Source of the DNA: Beaufortia kweichowensis
Lineage: Eukaryota > Chordata > Actinopteri > Cypriniformes > Gastromyzontidae
Direction: 5' to 3'
DNA: 64,000 nucleotides
Assembly (NCBI GenBank): GCA_019155185.1
Contig: CM032806.1
Location: 1 to 64,000 of the forward strand
The position numbers and the translations under genes were made by a program. Shown in pieces: positions 42,857 to 52,525 of this stretch. Within the stretch, counting starts at the first letter, position 1, and the number at the start of each line of letters is the position of its first letter. The notes beneath the pieces are model-generated. The model worked only from the letters and a program-made list of their open reading frames with translations, made no database searches and was not told the DNA's origin.

Positions 42857-44478
42857 AGAGAGAATAGATAGAGAGAGAGAGAGAGCCAGCACTAGAGCTA
42901 ATTGAATAATATAACCCACATCTACCTCGCCCTCCACATGACCTCCTCAGTGAGGCTGCAAGCAACAAAGAGAAAAGTGAAACAAAACTAACAATGATTA
43001 AAAGTGAACAGAAGTGGAGTGAAACCTGATTCACAATCAATGACTGTACACACATGACAACATTGACATTTCTTTAAGATATTACAGCACCAAACAAAAT
43101 ATAGACTCATTTGCAGAAATAAAACAACAAATCAGCAGATTATATTATTACGGTAACCAGCAGTTTAAAAAAATAACAAATAGTATTTTAAGAATTATAA
43201 AAAGTCATTCAATGAATCACAACGCAATAAACACTGAAATGAAGATCATTGCGGTTACCTGAAGCGCACCACCATTCTGTCCAGCTTCTCACGCTTGGAG
43301 GCGGGACTCTGGGGCGAGGGCTGCCTGGAGTTGGAGGCGTCAGACCCGGCGTCTGTACTGAAGGAGTCCTCGTGATTGGGCAAGAGAAGATCTTTGACAC
43401 ATTTGTGACAGACGCTGTGCTGACAGGGTAAGATGAGCGGATGAGTGAAAAGCTCTTTACAGATGGGACAGATCAGCTCTCGCTCAATGTTTTTCATTGG
43501 CACCTGCAATAACAAAAGACACATACACGGAGTTTCATTTTAATTGCTGAGATTCATTAACTGGGATATTATACAACAGGGTTTGGCCCAATTTACCATG
43601 GCCATTAAAACTTAATTCAGTCTCACAACACCAGTACAACAGGGACTTCAAGTGTAACTGGTCAAGATCAGTCTGCGTTTATTTCCATATGAACACGCAA
43701 ATAAATGAATGAATGAATGAATGCGCAGAACTTCATGATGATTTACACTTTAGGGAAGTAAACTGTTATTGTTCACTTTCGACTTTCCACTTCGATCATT
43801 GAGAGTGAGATTATTCGCTTAAAATGTTATAGATTGTTATAGTTTTAAAGAGCAAATCTCGCGTTTTTCAAAACAAATGAAATCGCGACGTATAAACTCT
43901 CGCTTCACTTGTACGTAAAGCGTCATTCATGAGAGATTAATAAAGTACTTACGCAAACGGAGCTTCTCCTGGACATCATGAACCGAATCAACACAAACTC
44001 CGATACCACAATTTCACTTTAAATCACATTCACACGATGTACAAATGAATCAAACAACGCGACGCGACGCGACGCTGTTAATGAGCTCGAGAGACTATGG
44101 GCGGGGTCACTGCCCGTCACTATAAGTAACACTGCAGGGATACAGGAGTATTTAAAGGGGCGGAGTCGGCGAATAAAACCTCACATTTAAACACATTCAT
44201 ATCAATATGAAACACGCTATAATCTACTGTCGCCTTCAGTTCAATGGCAAGTAAATAAAATAACTGTAAGATCATGATCATGTCGAAGACGAAACGTCAG
44301 ATATTCTCAGCCTCTAAGAATAATAAAGTGTCAATGTGACGAATCATAGAAACATTATAAAGTTCTTGTTTTGCCCGTTAAATATTGATGTTTGACAGGT
44401 CTGAGATCAGCTCACCTCGCCTCTTTCAATGCGCTCCACGATACTGGCGAACTCAGACATCTCCTCAGAATCAGACAT
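34763..44478 (-). CDS. trim36: TRIM36-type RING E3 ubiquitin ligase (RBCC-COS-FN3-B30.2), several frame breaks in this assembly
   Basis: Ten exons: 44416-44478 (MSDSEEMSEF), 43259-43503, about 40650-40995, 40408-40555, 39974-40070, 39447-39698, 39059-39182, 36125-36427, 35271-35568 and 34763-35114. The order is split RING (CPICKELFTHPLILPCQHS), B-box 1 (DIDLGERG, CMDCKASYCNECFKMHHPW), B-box 2 (CPEHEMEKVNMYCEVCRRP), coiled coil, COS region, FN3 and B30.2/SPRY (NEKCGF; QVDCSGTMYPAFGLLGGG). The RING text KNIERELICP and the SPRY text match TRIM36 and not TRIM46. TRIM36 is a cytoskeleton-linked E3 ligase reported in the acrosome reaction and in dorsal axis formation. Exons 2, 5, 9 and 10 are clean; exons 3, 4, 6, 7 and 8 hold one-base shifts, mostly at short homopolymers. 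The length is about 740 residues against about 728 in human. The gene is upstream of pggt1b in the same direction. Confidence 0.92.
35231..35264. repeat. (GA)n microsatellite in last trim36 intron
   Basis: About 17 GA units sit a few bases inside the donor side of the intron between trim36 exons 9 and 10 (donor at 35270). Confidence 0.95.
36428..38635 (-). other. Part of trim36 intron 7
   Basis: Intronic A/T-rich DNA between the FN3 exon and the short COS exon. The numerous small frames here show no conservation with any family I know. Confidence 0.6.
38636..38881. mobile_element. Fold-back MITE with TACACTCTAAAAA ends
   Basis: It starts TACACTCTAAAAA and ends TTTTTTTAGAGTGTA, flanked by TA. 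The interior repeats AACACA/TGTGTT motifs. A near-perfect 26-bp palindrome arm at 38671-38696 pairs with 38705-38730 around an 8-base loop. It lies in a trim36 intron. It shares termini with the element at 31182-32903. Confidence 0.75.
41000..43258 (-). other. trim36 intron 2
   Basis: No coding exon was recognised. It includes the (GA)n array at 42769-42886. A short minus-strand frame near 42184-42300 does not match TRIM36 or anything known to me. Confidence 0.55.
42769..42886. repeat. (GA)n microsatellite
   Basis: GA dinucleotides run from 42769 to about 42851, then with small interruptions (GAAGAG, GAATAGATAG) to 42886. It lies in trim36 intron 2 and produces spurious Leu-Ser open frames. 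Confidence 0.95.
43953..43979 (-). CDS. Possible alternative first coding exon of trim36
   Basis: Between exons 1 and 2 a 27-base segment reads MMSRRSSVC and ends at a strong donor TGC|GTAAGTAC. It would join exon 2 in phase 0, exactly as exon 1 does. About 170 bases upstream the minus strand has CCGCCCC followed by TTTAAATAC, a possible promoter. Vertebrate TRIM genes often use alternative first exons, but there is no transcript evidence here. Confidence 0.35.
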
Positions 44479-44487
44479 CGTTATTGC

Positions 44488-44495
44488 TGACGTCA
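44488..44495. promoter_or_regulatory. Full CRE palindrome at trim36 start
   Basis: TGACGTCA, the complete cAMP response element, lies ten bases upstream of the first trim36 ATG on the minus strand. It would be in the 5' UTR or core promoter. CREB/ATF binding is an inference from the motif. Confidence 0.55.
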
Positions 44496-44499
44496 CACA

Positions 44500-45934
44500 A
44501 CAGCAGATGATCGATCAGGGTCTTTATGGAAAACCGGATGATCTGCGATCTTCTCGTATTAATCTCATCGTCCGCTCGCGGAGTGTTTGTGTCATTGATG
44601 TCTTGTCGTTTTAAAGGGAAATCTGATGAATCTGGAGAATCGTGAGTCTCCGCCCATAGGCGTAGCCTCGCTGGACTGACGGCTCTTTGTGCGGATCGTC
44701 ACATGGAAACTTTCATGATGTTCCACATAAACAGAGATCAAATGAACGAGCTGAAACTGAACAGTCACAATCATACACAAACAGACGAATGCATCTACAC
44801 TCAAATATGTTCTGTATCAGCAGAACCTTTCACATCATGATCTGACTGGAGATTTGATGCATCATCATTAACCATTCAGCCTCTGGACGACCTTTAACCC
44901 CTAATTCTTACCTCTGTCCTATTACTGTGTTTTTATCAGGTGATACATTTATGAAGTCTCCAGATAATCTCCTGTACAACCTTTGATTTCAGGTTAAACT
45001 GACATTTCTACAACAGAAACATGTCTAGATTTAAGGGACACTTTTATTCAACTCTAAGTCACATTGATTTCTATAACACAGTTTTGCAATGTTGCAAACA
45101 TCTTTCTAGTTTAAAACCATTAACCGTTTAATACCATACTAACCATAACAGAAACATATCCATCTGTCCTCCTGTGTACACATTGATTAAAACATTTTTT
45201 CAGCGGTATTATACTTCATTTTTACAACCATTTCCAATGAGATACGCATGCAAGTTTCACAAAGCTTTTTTAATTAAACAAAACAACAAAAAAGACTTAA
45301 GAAATAAGGCAAAATTAAGCCAGTAATTTATATAGTATAGACACAAGCTAGACTACAAGCAAAGAACATATATGGACCATCTGGAAGCACTTGTTGCTGT
45401 GAAACCAAATGCTAACAGAAGGATTTTATAAGCTTACAAATTTCAATCATTTTATTTTCTCATGAATGAATATAAATTTGACAATTACATCATCAACCTG
45501 TACTTTACATGAAAATATCATTAGCAGCATTATTGTCATTCTCTGCACTCTGACATTTAAAGTATGAAAAAGCGATTTGATTCTTTAATCCTTGAAGCAA
45601 CATTTAAGTGTCTTTTTGGGTGATGCACCAACACTGGCATTTGTCAAAATATCTGAGGCACATTTAAAGAAAAAAGATTCACATGATGAAACAATAAGAT
45701 GACTTGTGAAAATATATGAAGCATAAACCACAAAGACACACAGTGCACTTTATACTGGGCCAGGAGAAATACAAAAAATCTGATCCGGTTTGTCGTATTC
45801 AAACTTCATGGCAGAGTTTTGTTCCGTTTGTAAGGCAGAAATCAACTACACAAGCAGAGCGACTGAATAATTGATATAGCGGTGGATCTGATGTGATCAG
45901 ATATTCATCAGCTCTCAGCGGGACGTGTTGGCTC
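44500..45934. other. trim36 to pggt1b interval
   Basis: It contains the trim36 upstream region and the pggt1b 3' UTR on the same strand. It is A/T-rich with no further coding sequence recognised. Confidence 0.5.
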
Positions 45935-48900
45935 CTATTGCTCTGAGGTATCACGGGTCGTGACCCCGACGTCACGTGCTGTTTTCTCCCCAGATCCCGT
46001 GAAGCCACTGCAAAGGCGGAGCGGCTTCGATCGCTGATGTTCAGAGCCGGGTGAACTTTCCGCAGGTTGCTCTCTCCCATCAGAGACAAGCCACAGATGC
46101 CAAAGTAAGTGTGAAGAGGGTCTGATGCAGACGGCCGTGACAGGAGAAAAACACAAACACGTTAGTGACCGAACACCTGCTACTGACAGACTAGAGCCGT
46201 TCCATCTGCGTCCATATCTACTTTCACTCATCTTCAGGATGAATTAAGAATACACAACATGGGTGAGATTTTGAGTGATAATGAAAAGATGAACCACAGT
46301 CATATATAGAATGAATTCTGAAACTCATGACAAAAAAAATGAACATGTGTAATTGGCCTGTAAAATAATTTTATTTTCTTTACCGGTTATAAAGCATCAT
46401 GAGAAACAGCATCTAGTGATCTTTCAGCAACTCGAGTCTCTTTATCAGAACACAAACAGTTTGAGTATTACGTTACGGCGGTTTCAACTCACCACCACGA
46501 ACAAATGATCCTGAATAAACTCTGGCGTGACTGTAATCTTACCTGGATGACTGTCCGGGCCATTTAGCGAAACCGCCCACCAAACGGTCCTGCGTAGACA
46601 GAATGTAGTTCCGGTTCTTTTCAAAGTTTGTGTACTGGAACACATCTAAAAGCTGCAGGATTCAACAGAGAATAAAAATGTGTTAAAATGAACAGAGTCT
46701 AATGCGGTTAGGGTTAACACGTCATGTATTTGACAATTCTTGGTAAAGTGTGTGTGTGTACATGGCCTGTGATCTAACCTCAATGTGTTCACTTTCAATT
46801 ACTCATCACCAGACAACTTGGAGCACATGGAGTGAGGGAATATAAAGACATTAATAAGACTCATGTGTACCTTCAGTGTCGCCCACCCAAAGCGAGTAAC
46901 AAGTGTCCGCGGGTTTATTGGGTCGCCCGTGGAAGCCCGTTCTGCTGTCTCAGGATACACCAGCGGCGTAAGCGTCTCAATTCTCTCTCACTGAACACCT
47001 CCTGTAATTTTCCCATCAGACACAGAGATGCAATGGCGCAAAGCGTTGAACCACCTGATAAACACAAACACCAACACCGTTATAAAAGTTGCTTAAAAAA
47101 GCTGGAACTGTATGAACTATAGGATTCATCTTCAGTTATGATCGCTGGAAGATTTTATCTGATCATGTGATCTACACGTAACATCATTATCAGATTTCAA
47201 GTATCTAACTTACCGTGAGACTCAAGTCCGGACCCTTGACCAATCCACCATCATATGACTGTACATTAAACAACAGAAAGTACATTAACAAATTACTTAG
47301 AAATAAAGTTTAATCAGAATTATTGTTATTTTAAGCCCACTGAACAATATAAGTAGGGCTTCTTGTAATATACTGTAAATTCAATGAAACATAAACTTTG
47401 CATGTTCATTGAAAATTATGATGGCACCAGTACAGTGAAAGAGTGGCAGGGAAGATATGAACGATGAGCCACACATACAGAAAGAATCACTCTTACATGG
47501 TCTAGATCAACAGATTATTGAGTGTTAGCTGGCTGGCCGATCAACAGCAGCTAAATCTCTGTGCGTGTGTGTGTTTTATAGCTCATCAGGAGCATTAAGT
47601 GAGAAACTGTAGACAGAAATAACAGCAACTAAATAGATTATAAGAGGGCAGATATCTGCTCCTTTACTTGACCTTTGACCTCAGCTCATCCTCTTCACTG
47701 GAGCTTAAGGACAAATGTGATTATCTGTGCAGTTTTATTCATGTTGAATCTCTTACTTTTAACAGTGTATATAATATATCACAGAACATCCTCAAAGAAA
47801 GAAAAGTAAAGAGTGTTGTATCACACATTTATTTATATATATATATAATATGTATATGTATTCATTTATGAATATATAGTATTGCACATATTTATTATAC
47901 ATTCACATACGCGCGGGGATGTGCGCCTTCATATTTTTGTGTTACACCATTATACACGGTTATATAGTATTTTATTGCTGATGTTTTTGCAATTCTACTA
48001 TGCCAATGTTGACTTCCTAACCCAAATTTTTAATGATATCATTGGATAACTGAACTATTGATCATTTGATCTCCATCTACAAAATGTAAATATTGCAGAT
48101 CATTCAACATCTGCCACTTTCTTCACACTTGAAGGTGATTTAATGAGAGCCTAGCACCACCTGCTGGAGATTCTCATGTGTGACGTACATAATGCGTCAC
48201 ACAAACAATATGAATACAGTACTAAATTCTTGCTATATATACAACTTCAAATGTACCAATCCCAAATGTTGCTGCACATCAGCAAATGTTTATTTGAAAC
48301 AGTGAAACAGAGTTAGCACCTGTGAATGAAAGAACAGATGGATGAGTGTGGACTCACCGTGCTTTTCCTGATGTAATCTATGGCTTTCTGGCGGTCCATA
48401 CCAGACCAGTCATCAAGCATGTAACAGATACATGCAGCACAGTAAACAAACCTCATGTCGTTCTCACTTCCTTCTGGAACGGCGTAAAAACTGCAGGCCA
48501 AACACAACAAGACACAAGACATTTATTTACTGCAATACCTCTTTGTTGGACAGGAAACGTCTCAATAATCTCAGATAAATAGCGCAGTGACGGCTATTCA
48601 AACTACCTGCCGTCCTTAAGCTGCAGTGCTTTTAAACCAGTCAGACATGCCTCTTTATTTACACGACTCAGATCGTCACCTAGAATAAGAAGACACGCTA
48701 GTCCAGTGTAGGTCATCGCCACATGACCGCTGTCATACGCGTGAGGAGGACTCGGACCCTGCAAAGAGAGATCGATGAGTATTTCTTTAAAATAAAGTTA
48801 TGAAACAACAAATCTCGCATTAAGCACAATATTACTAATACCTTTGAATTATTGTATGGAACTCCGATGTGCGAAGAACCACGGAACCCACAGCGTCTGA

Positions 48901-49999
48901 TATTATATCCTGGTAAGAGAACACACCTGATGGTCAGTTCTTTCACAATAACTCTATAACACATAAAATGTCTACAACACAAACATACACGAGAACTTAC
49001 TGTCATCTGTGGGAAGAACCTGAAGTGAATAAATCCACTCAATTAAACTGGATTTATCTACAACATCCAGGGCATCGAGAACATCAAGACCCGACAGAGC
49101 AAAAAACACAATCGTCAACCTGCACAGGACAAAACCAATTAAAAAAAACGAATTAAAGCACTAAATCAACAATATTTACTTTATACATCATTGGAAGCAC
49201 CCAAATATACAGCATGGCAGAAAGAATGCCTTACTACATAGGCTAAACACACTCACTAAACCCGATAGTCTGGTTTCACAGAGAGGACTCCTAGATTCGG
49301 ATGATAGATGATAGATGGTCTTAGTTAAATTAGGACATTTAAGTAGCTTTTTGAATGTGCCTTGTGAGATGAATGCGAGACAAAAAACAATGACACTGTT
49401 AAAACATTTTAGTCTTCAGCCCTGTCTGTGAAACGAGCCTAACAGCACCACTATACATCACTATACTTGACTTACAAAAGCTTTTAATTCAATTCTATTT
49501 GATCTGTATAGCGAATTTTGACCAAAGGTCATTGTAACCAAGCAGCTTTACAAGGTATAGAAAAACAATAGTCACATTATTACAACTTCACAAACTGTAT
49601 ACTTCCGTGGTTAGTTTCAAACAGAAACCATCATTCTCCTCTATTGTGTTTTCCCTTCCTCTCACCTTCATTCTACTTTATATTCGGTGTTTATGCTGTT
49701 AAACGGTTTCTAAATCTGCTAAATGGCTTTGGGGTTGTTCACTCAACACTGTATCACACACTGAAGCGATCACGCGAGCGTTTGTGTTGACCGGAAGTTG
49801 CTGCTCGGTGATCTCCGCTCTCACACACTCAACTCTCTCGTTTATAACGGGGTAATAAAGTCAAATATTGTTATCATTCTCGTTATTACCTACTGGTCTC
49901 GTACGGCGCGTATCTCTCGGGCAGGACATGTAGGCAACGCTGAAAGAACCGTACGTGCCGCTCGCGCAGAAAATCACCCTGATCGAAATCCGCCATCAT
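45935..49999 (-). CDS. pggt1b: Geranylgeranyltransferase type I beta subunit, frame interrupted in 3' exons of this assembly
   Basis: Nine exons: 49890-49999, 49001-49119, 48842-48909, 48607-48758, 48358-48490, 47214-47258, 46871-47054, 46543-46652 and 45935-46121. The start reads MMADFDQG (a second ATG at 49996 is equally possible). The barrel repeats read RRCGFRGSSHIGVP, AYDSGHVAMTYTGLACL, AVPEGSENDMRFVYCAACIC and GGSTLCAIASLCLMGKL. The zinc ligands of the family are present: Asp and Cys in DTCYSLW, His in DPLHTYFGICGLSL. With the FNTA alpha subunit the enzyme attaches geranylgeranyl to CaaX proteins such as Rho and Rac. Exons 1-5 join in correct phase. Exon 6 lacks a base near 47230, exon 7 has a shift near 46930, exon 8 has an extra G at 46555-46559 and exon 9 has one near its C-terminus, so the last residues (..DTSEQ) are provisional. 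The length is about 368 residues. Confidence 0.94.
49270..49434. mobile_element. Small inverted-repeat element (GTTTCACAGA ends)
   Basis: TGGTTTCACAGAGAGGA at 49271-49287 faces CCCTGTCTGTGAAAC at about 49420-49434, forming an imperfect terminal inverted repeat of about 15 bases. The interior has TTTAAGTAGC and GAGACAAAAAACAATG segments familiar from short fold-back elements in fish introns. It lies in pggt1b intron 1. Confidence 0.55.
49484..49555 (+). repeat. Interspersed teleost repeat fragment
   Basis: TTTGATCTGTATAGCGAATT followed by CAAGCAGCTTTACAA is a diverged copy of the repeat seen at 13765-13850. It lies in pggt1b intron 1. Confidence 0.45.
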
Positions 50000-50232
50000 C
50001 ACACATCGGAAACATTTACACTCCCGAAGCGTCACTTCCGCTGTGCGGAACACGCGGCAAAATAAAAGTATCCTTAAGGTTTTCAAATCAGTTTAATTAG
50101 TCACATACGCAGTTACACACAACACACAAATTACAGTGAAATGTGGGTAATATGGGTGACGATCCTTAACATGAAAATTATTCATTTTCCTTTTAGGATC
50201 ATTTACAAACGTGCTGTGATACAGAAATAAAC

Positions 50233-50238
50233 TTTATT
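50233..50238 (-). terminator. ccdc112 poly(A) signal
   Basis: On the minus strand AATAAA lies 115 bases after the ccdc112 stop. The pggt1b start codon is only about 234 bases further downstream, so ccdc112 cleavage and pggt1b initiation are tightly spaced. Confidence 0.6.
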
Positions 50239-50352
50239 GAGCTTTTAAATTCTACAGTTGATCAGGGAATAAAACGTAAAGGTAAATAAACTGATATACA
50301 GAATATGTGTATTCTTCATAATATTTTGGAGATTTGATGTGTAGAGCCAATT

Positions 50353-52525
50353 TCATAAGTCTTGTCTCCAGGTTGGAACAGCCCTGTGGTAAAAACATTG
50401 AAATAAACCCTCATGAATACAAAACCATGACAGCATCATTAACTAAGTGAACAAACTGAACTGTACCTGTGGAACATCTGAAACACCTGCCCACCTCCAG
50501 ATGGACCAATCTGTTTAGTATGTGCCTCCCAGCCTTTAGTCGCCTGCCACAGTCTCGATGGATCTCGTTCGACATGAACCTGCACCTAATGCAAATAAAT
50601 ATACCTGTTCTCTTTTTCAGTTCAGTTAATGATGAGTTATTGAAAAGAATATCCTGGATGAACAGTGCTTTATTTATAAATATATTTATTCAAACCTTTT
50701 CCTTTAATTTAGCTAGTTTCTGTTGTCGCTCATATTCCTCCTGCTCTTTATTCTGTTTCTCCTGCATTTTGGTCTCTAAGCGATAGGAATCCTAAGGAGA
50801 TAATGGTAACAAGAGTGACTTTATCTTTACTCACAAAACAAGCCGGTTCTCGCTGAACTCACCATTTGTTGAAAGCGTTTGATGTTTTCAGCCGCCAGCC
50901 TGCGTCTCTCCTCTCTTTTTGCCTGCTGCTGCTCCTCTTTCTGCAGGATGTGCAGCGCCTCCTCCTCTTTCTTCTGCTGGACATGAGACTCCACCACCAG
51001 CCTCAGCTCCAGCTGTCTCCTGCGTTCCTCTTTAGCTTTTTTTCTCCTCTGGATCTCGTCTCTAAATCGCTGCTCCTGTTTTCGTTCCAACTGCTGTTTT
51101 TTGCAGCTCTTCCAGGCCTCCAGGCGCTCAGATGTCTCCCTGCGCTGCTCCTCCTGTTTAATGCGCAGGGCTGCGACGGTGGCCTCGTCCGGCTCCTTTC
51201 TCAAGCCTTCTCTCTCCCGCTGTTCTCTCTGCAGCCCCTGCTCTCTTTGCTTGTCTGCTTTCCATTTGCAGATGGCCTTGTGGAAAAACCAAAGTATCAC
51301 ACAGACATCTAGAACCTCATACAGAACAGTTGTGGGACACGGCCTGCTAAAAGGGCTACTGCACGCTCACGCGGCGGCAACGCAATAAAGTCAGTGGTAT
51401 TCTTGATATTCACTGCTGTTATAAGCTGACTAAGCAAGCCACACCTGATTTAATGCTTTTAAAAGCTTTACATTTTTATCACAGATGTCAAAGAGAGTAA
51501 ATCTGTTAGTACCTCTCTCTTTTTTTCTTGGAGACGGCACAGCTCTAGATACCATTCCTCATGCCGTCCAATGTCCTCCTCAGTCTTATCGGGTAAATAA
51601 AGCTTTGCTTCATTTGTGTATGAAGGCTTTCCATTGTGTTTTGTCCAAACTTTCATGAAGTTCTGGTGGTCATACTTGTCCCAGTTGCCGCATGGTCCTC
51701 CGTTCTGCTGGAGAAAAATCTCTAATTCCATCACATCTGCAGGAAGACATCTCGAGTCTTTCCTGACCGAACGAGGAACGTGAGCGTCTGCTTTTACAGG
51801 CAATGACCAAACATCAATCTTTTGCTCAAACACACATATCTCTTGCCAAAAGCTTTTTTCCTCTTTCAAAAGTTCCTCAAATCTGAAGAAGTTAAGACAT
51901 TGTAGAGTAACACATCAAACAGAAACTTGATAAAAGCTTGAAACAGAAATGTGTGTTTTATACCTTTGATGTTGCTTGTTTTTGAAAATGTTGATGGAGT
52001 TCTCAATATCTACCATAGTGTCTTTTAATTTGTCAATCACTAAAATTGAATAGGAAATGACAATATAAAAGAAAGCACAGCCTTACAACAAAAGTAGTTT
52101 GAAGTATTGTGAATGTTGATTGTGTGTGATGTTACAGTCTGGAGATGGTCTGACGTCTGTCAGCTGACACTGGAATCTAGAAACACAACTCCTGATCTTC
52201 TGCAACTCTTCTTGCACTTTTATCACTGAGAAATGAACAAGCACATGTTAATATAATATTAGTAAACTACACAAGGGCACAATTAAGTTATATGTGTATT
52301 TATTAACGAAGATTTTACTGTGTGATATAAGTTCATCTTTCAGGTTATTGTGGACCTCCTCAAACACACTGAGATGTTTTCTGCTCGTCTCTCTCTCGTG
52401 TTTCATCTGCCTGTATGAAATAAATGATTACTTTACAATATAAACCATAAAGACGTTGATATCATTCAGTCCTCTTACAGTTTTCTCAGACGATCCGCTT
52501 CTCTTAAGAACTCCGCCACAGACAT
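50353..52525 (-). CDS. ccdc112: Coiled-coil domain-containing protein 112
   Basis: Nine exons, all with clean GT-AG borders and matching phases: 52479-52525 (MSVAEFLREADRLRK), 52319-52410, 52136-52225, 51964-52039, 51513-51882, 50863-51276, 50696-50791, 50467-50585 and 50353-50383 (ends RAVPTWRQDL). The total is 1335 bases, or 444 residues, against about 446 in human. The central conserved segment (GGPCGNWDKYDHQNFMKVW, HEEWYLELCRLQEKKREVL) is followed by a long charged coiled coil rich in Glu, Arg, Lys and Gln. The C-terminus has RDPSRLWQATKGWEAHTKQ. CCDC112 has been placed at centriolar satellites and linked to cilium formation; its biochemical role is unclear. The position between pggt1b and fem1c supports the identity. 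This is the cleanest gene in the right half of the window. Confidence 0.95.

Noticed and set aside
42662..43055. Leu-Ser-rich minus-strand frames
   Set aside because: They are translations of the (GA)n microsatellite in a trim36 intron.
50866..51388. Plus-strand Leu-rich frames
   Set aside because: Antisense shadows of the Glu/Lys/Arg-rich ccdc112 coiled-coil exon.
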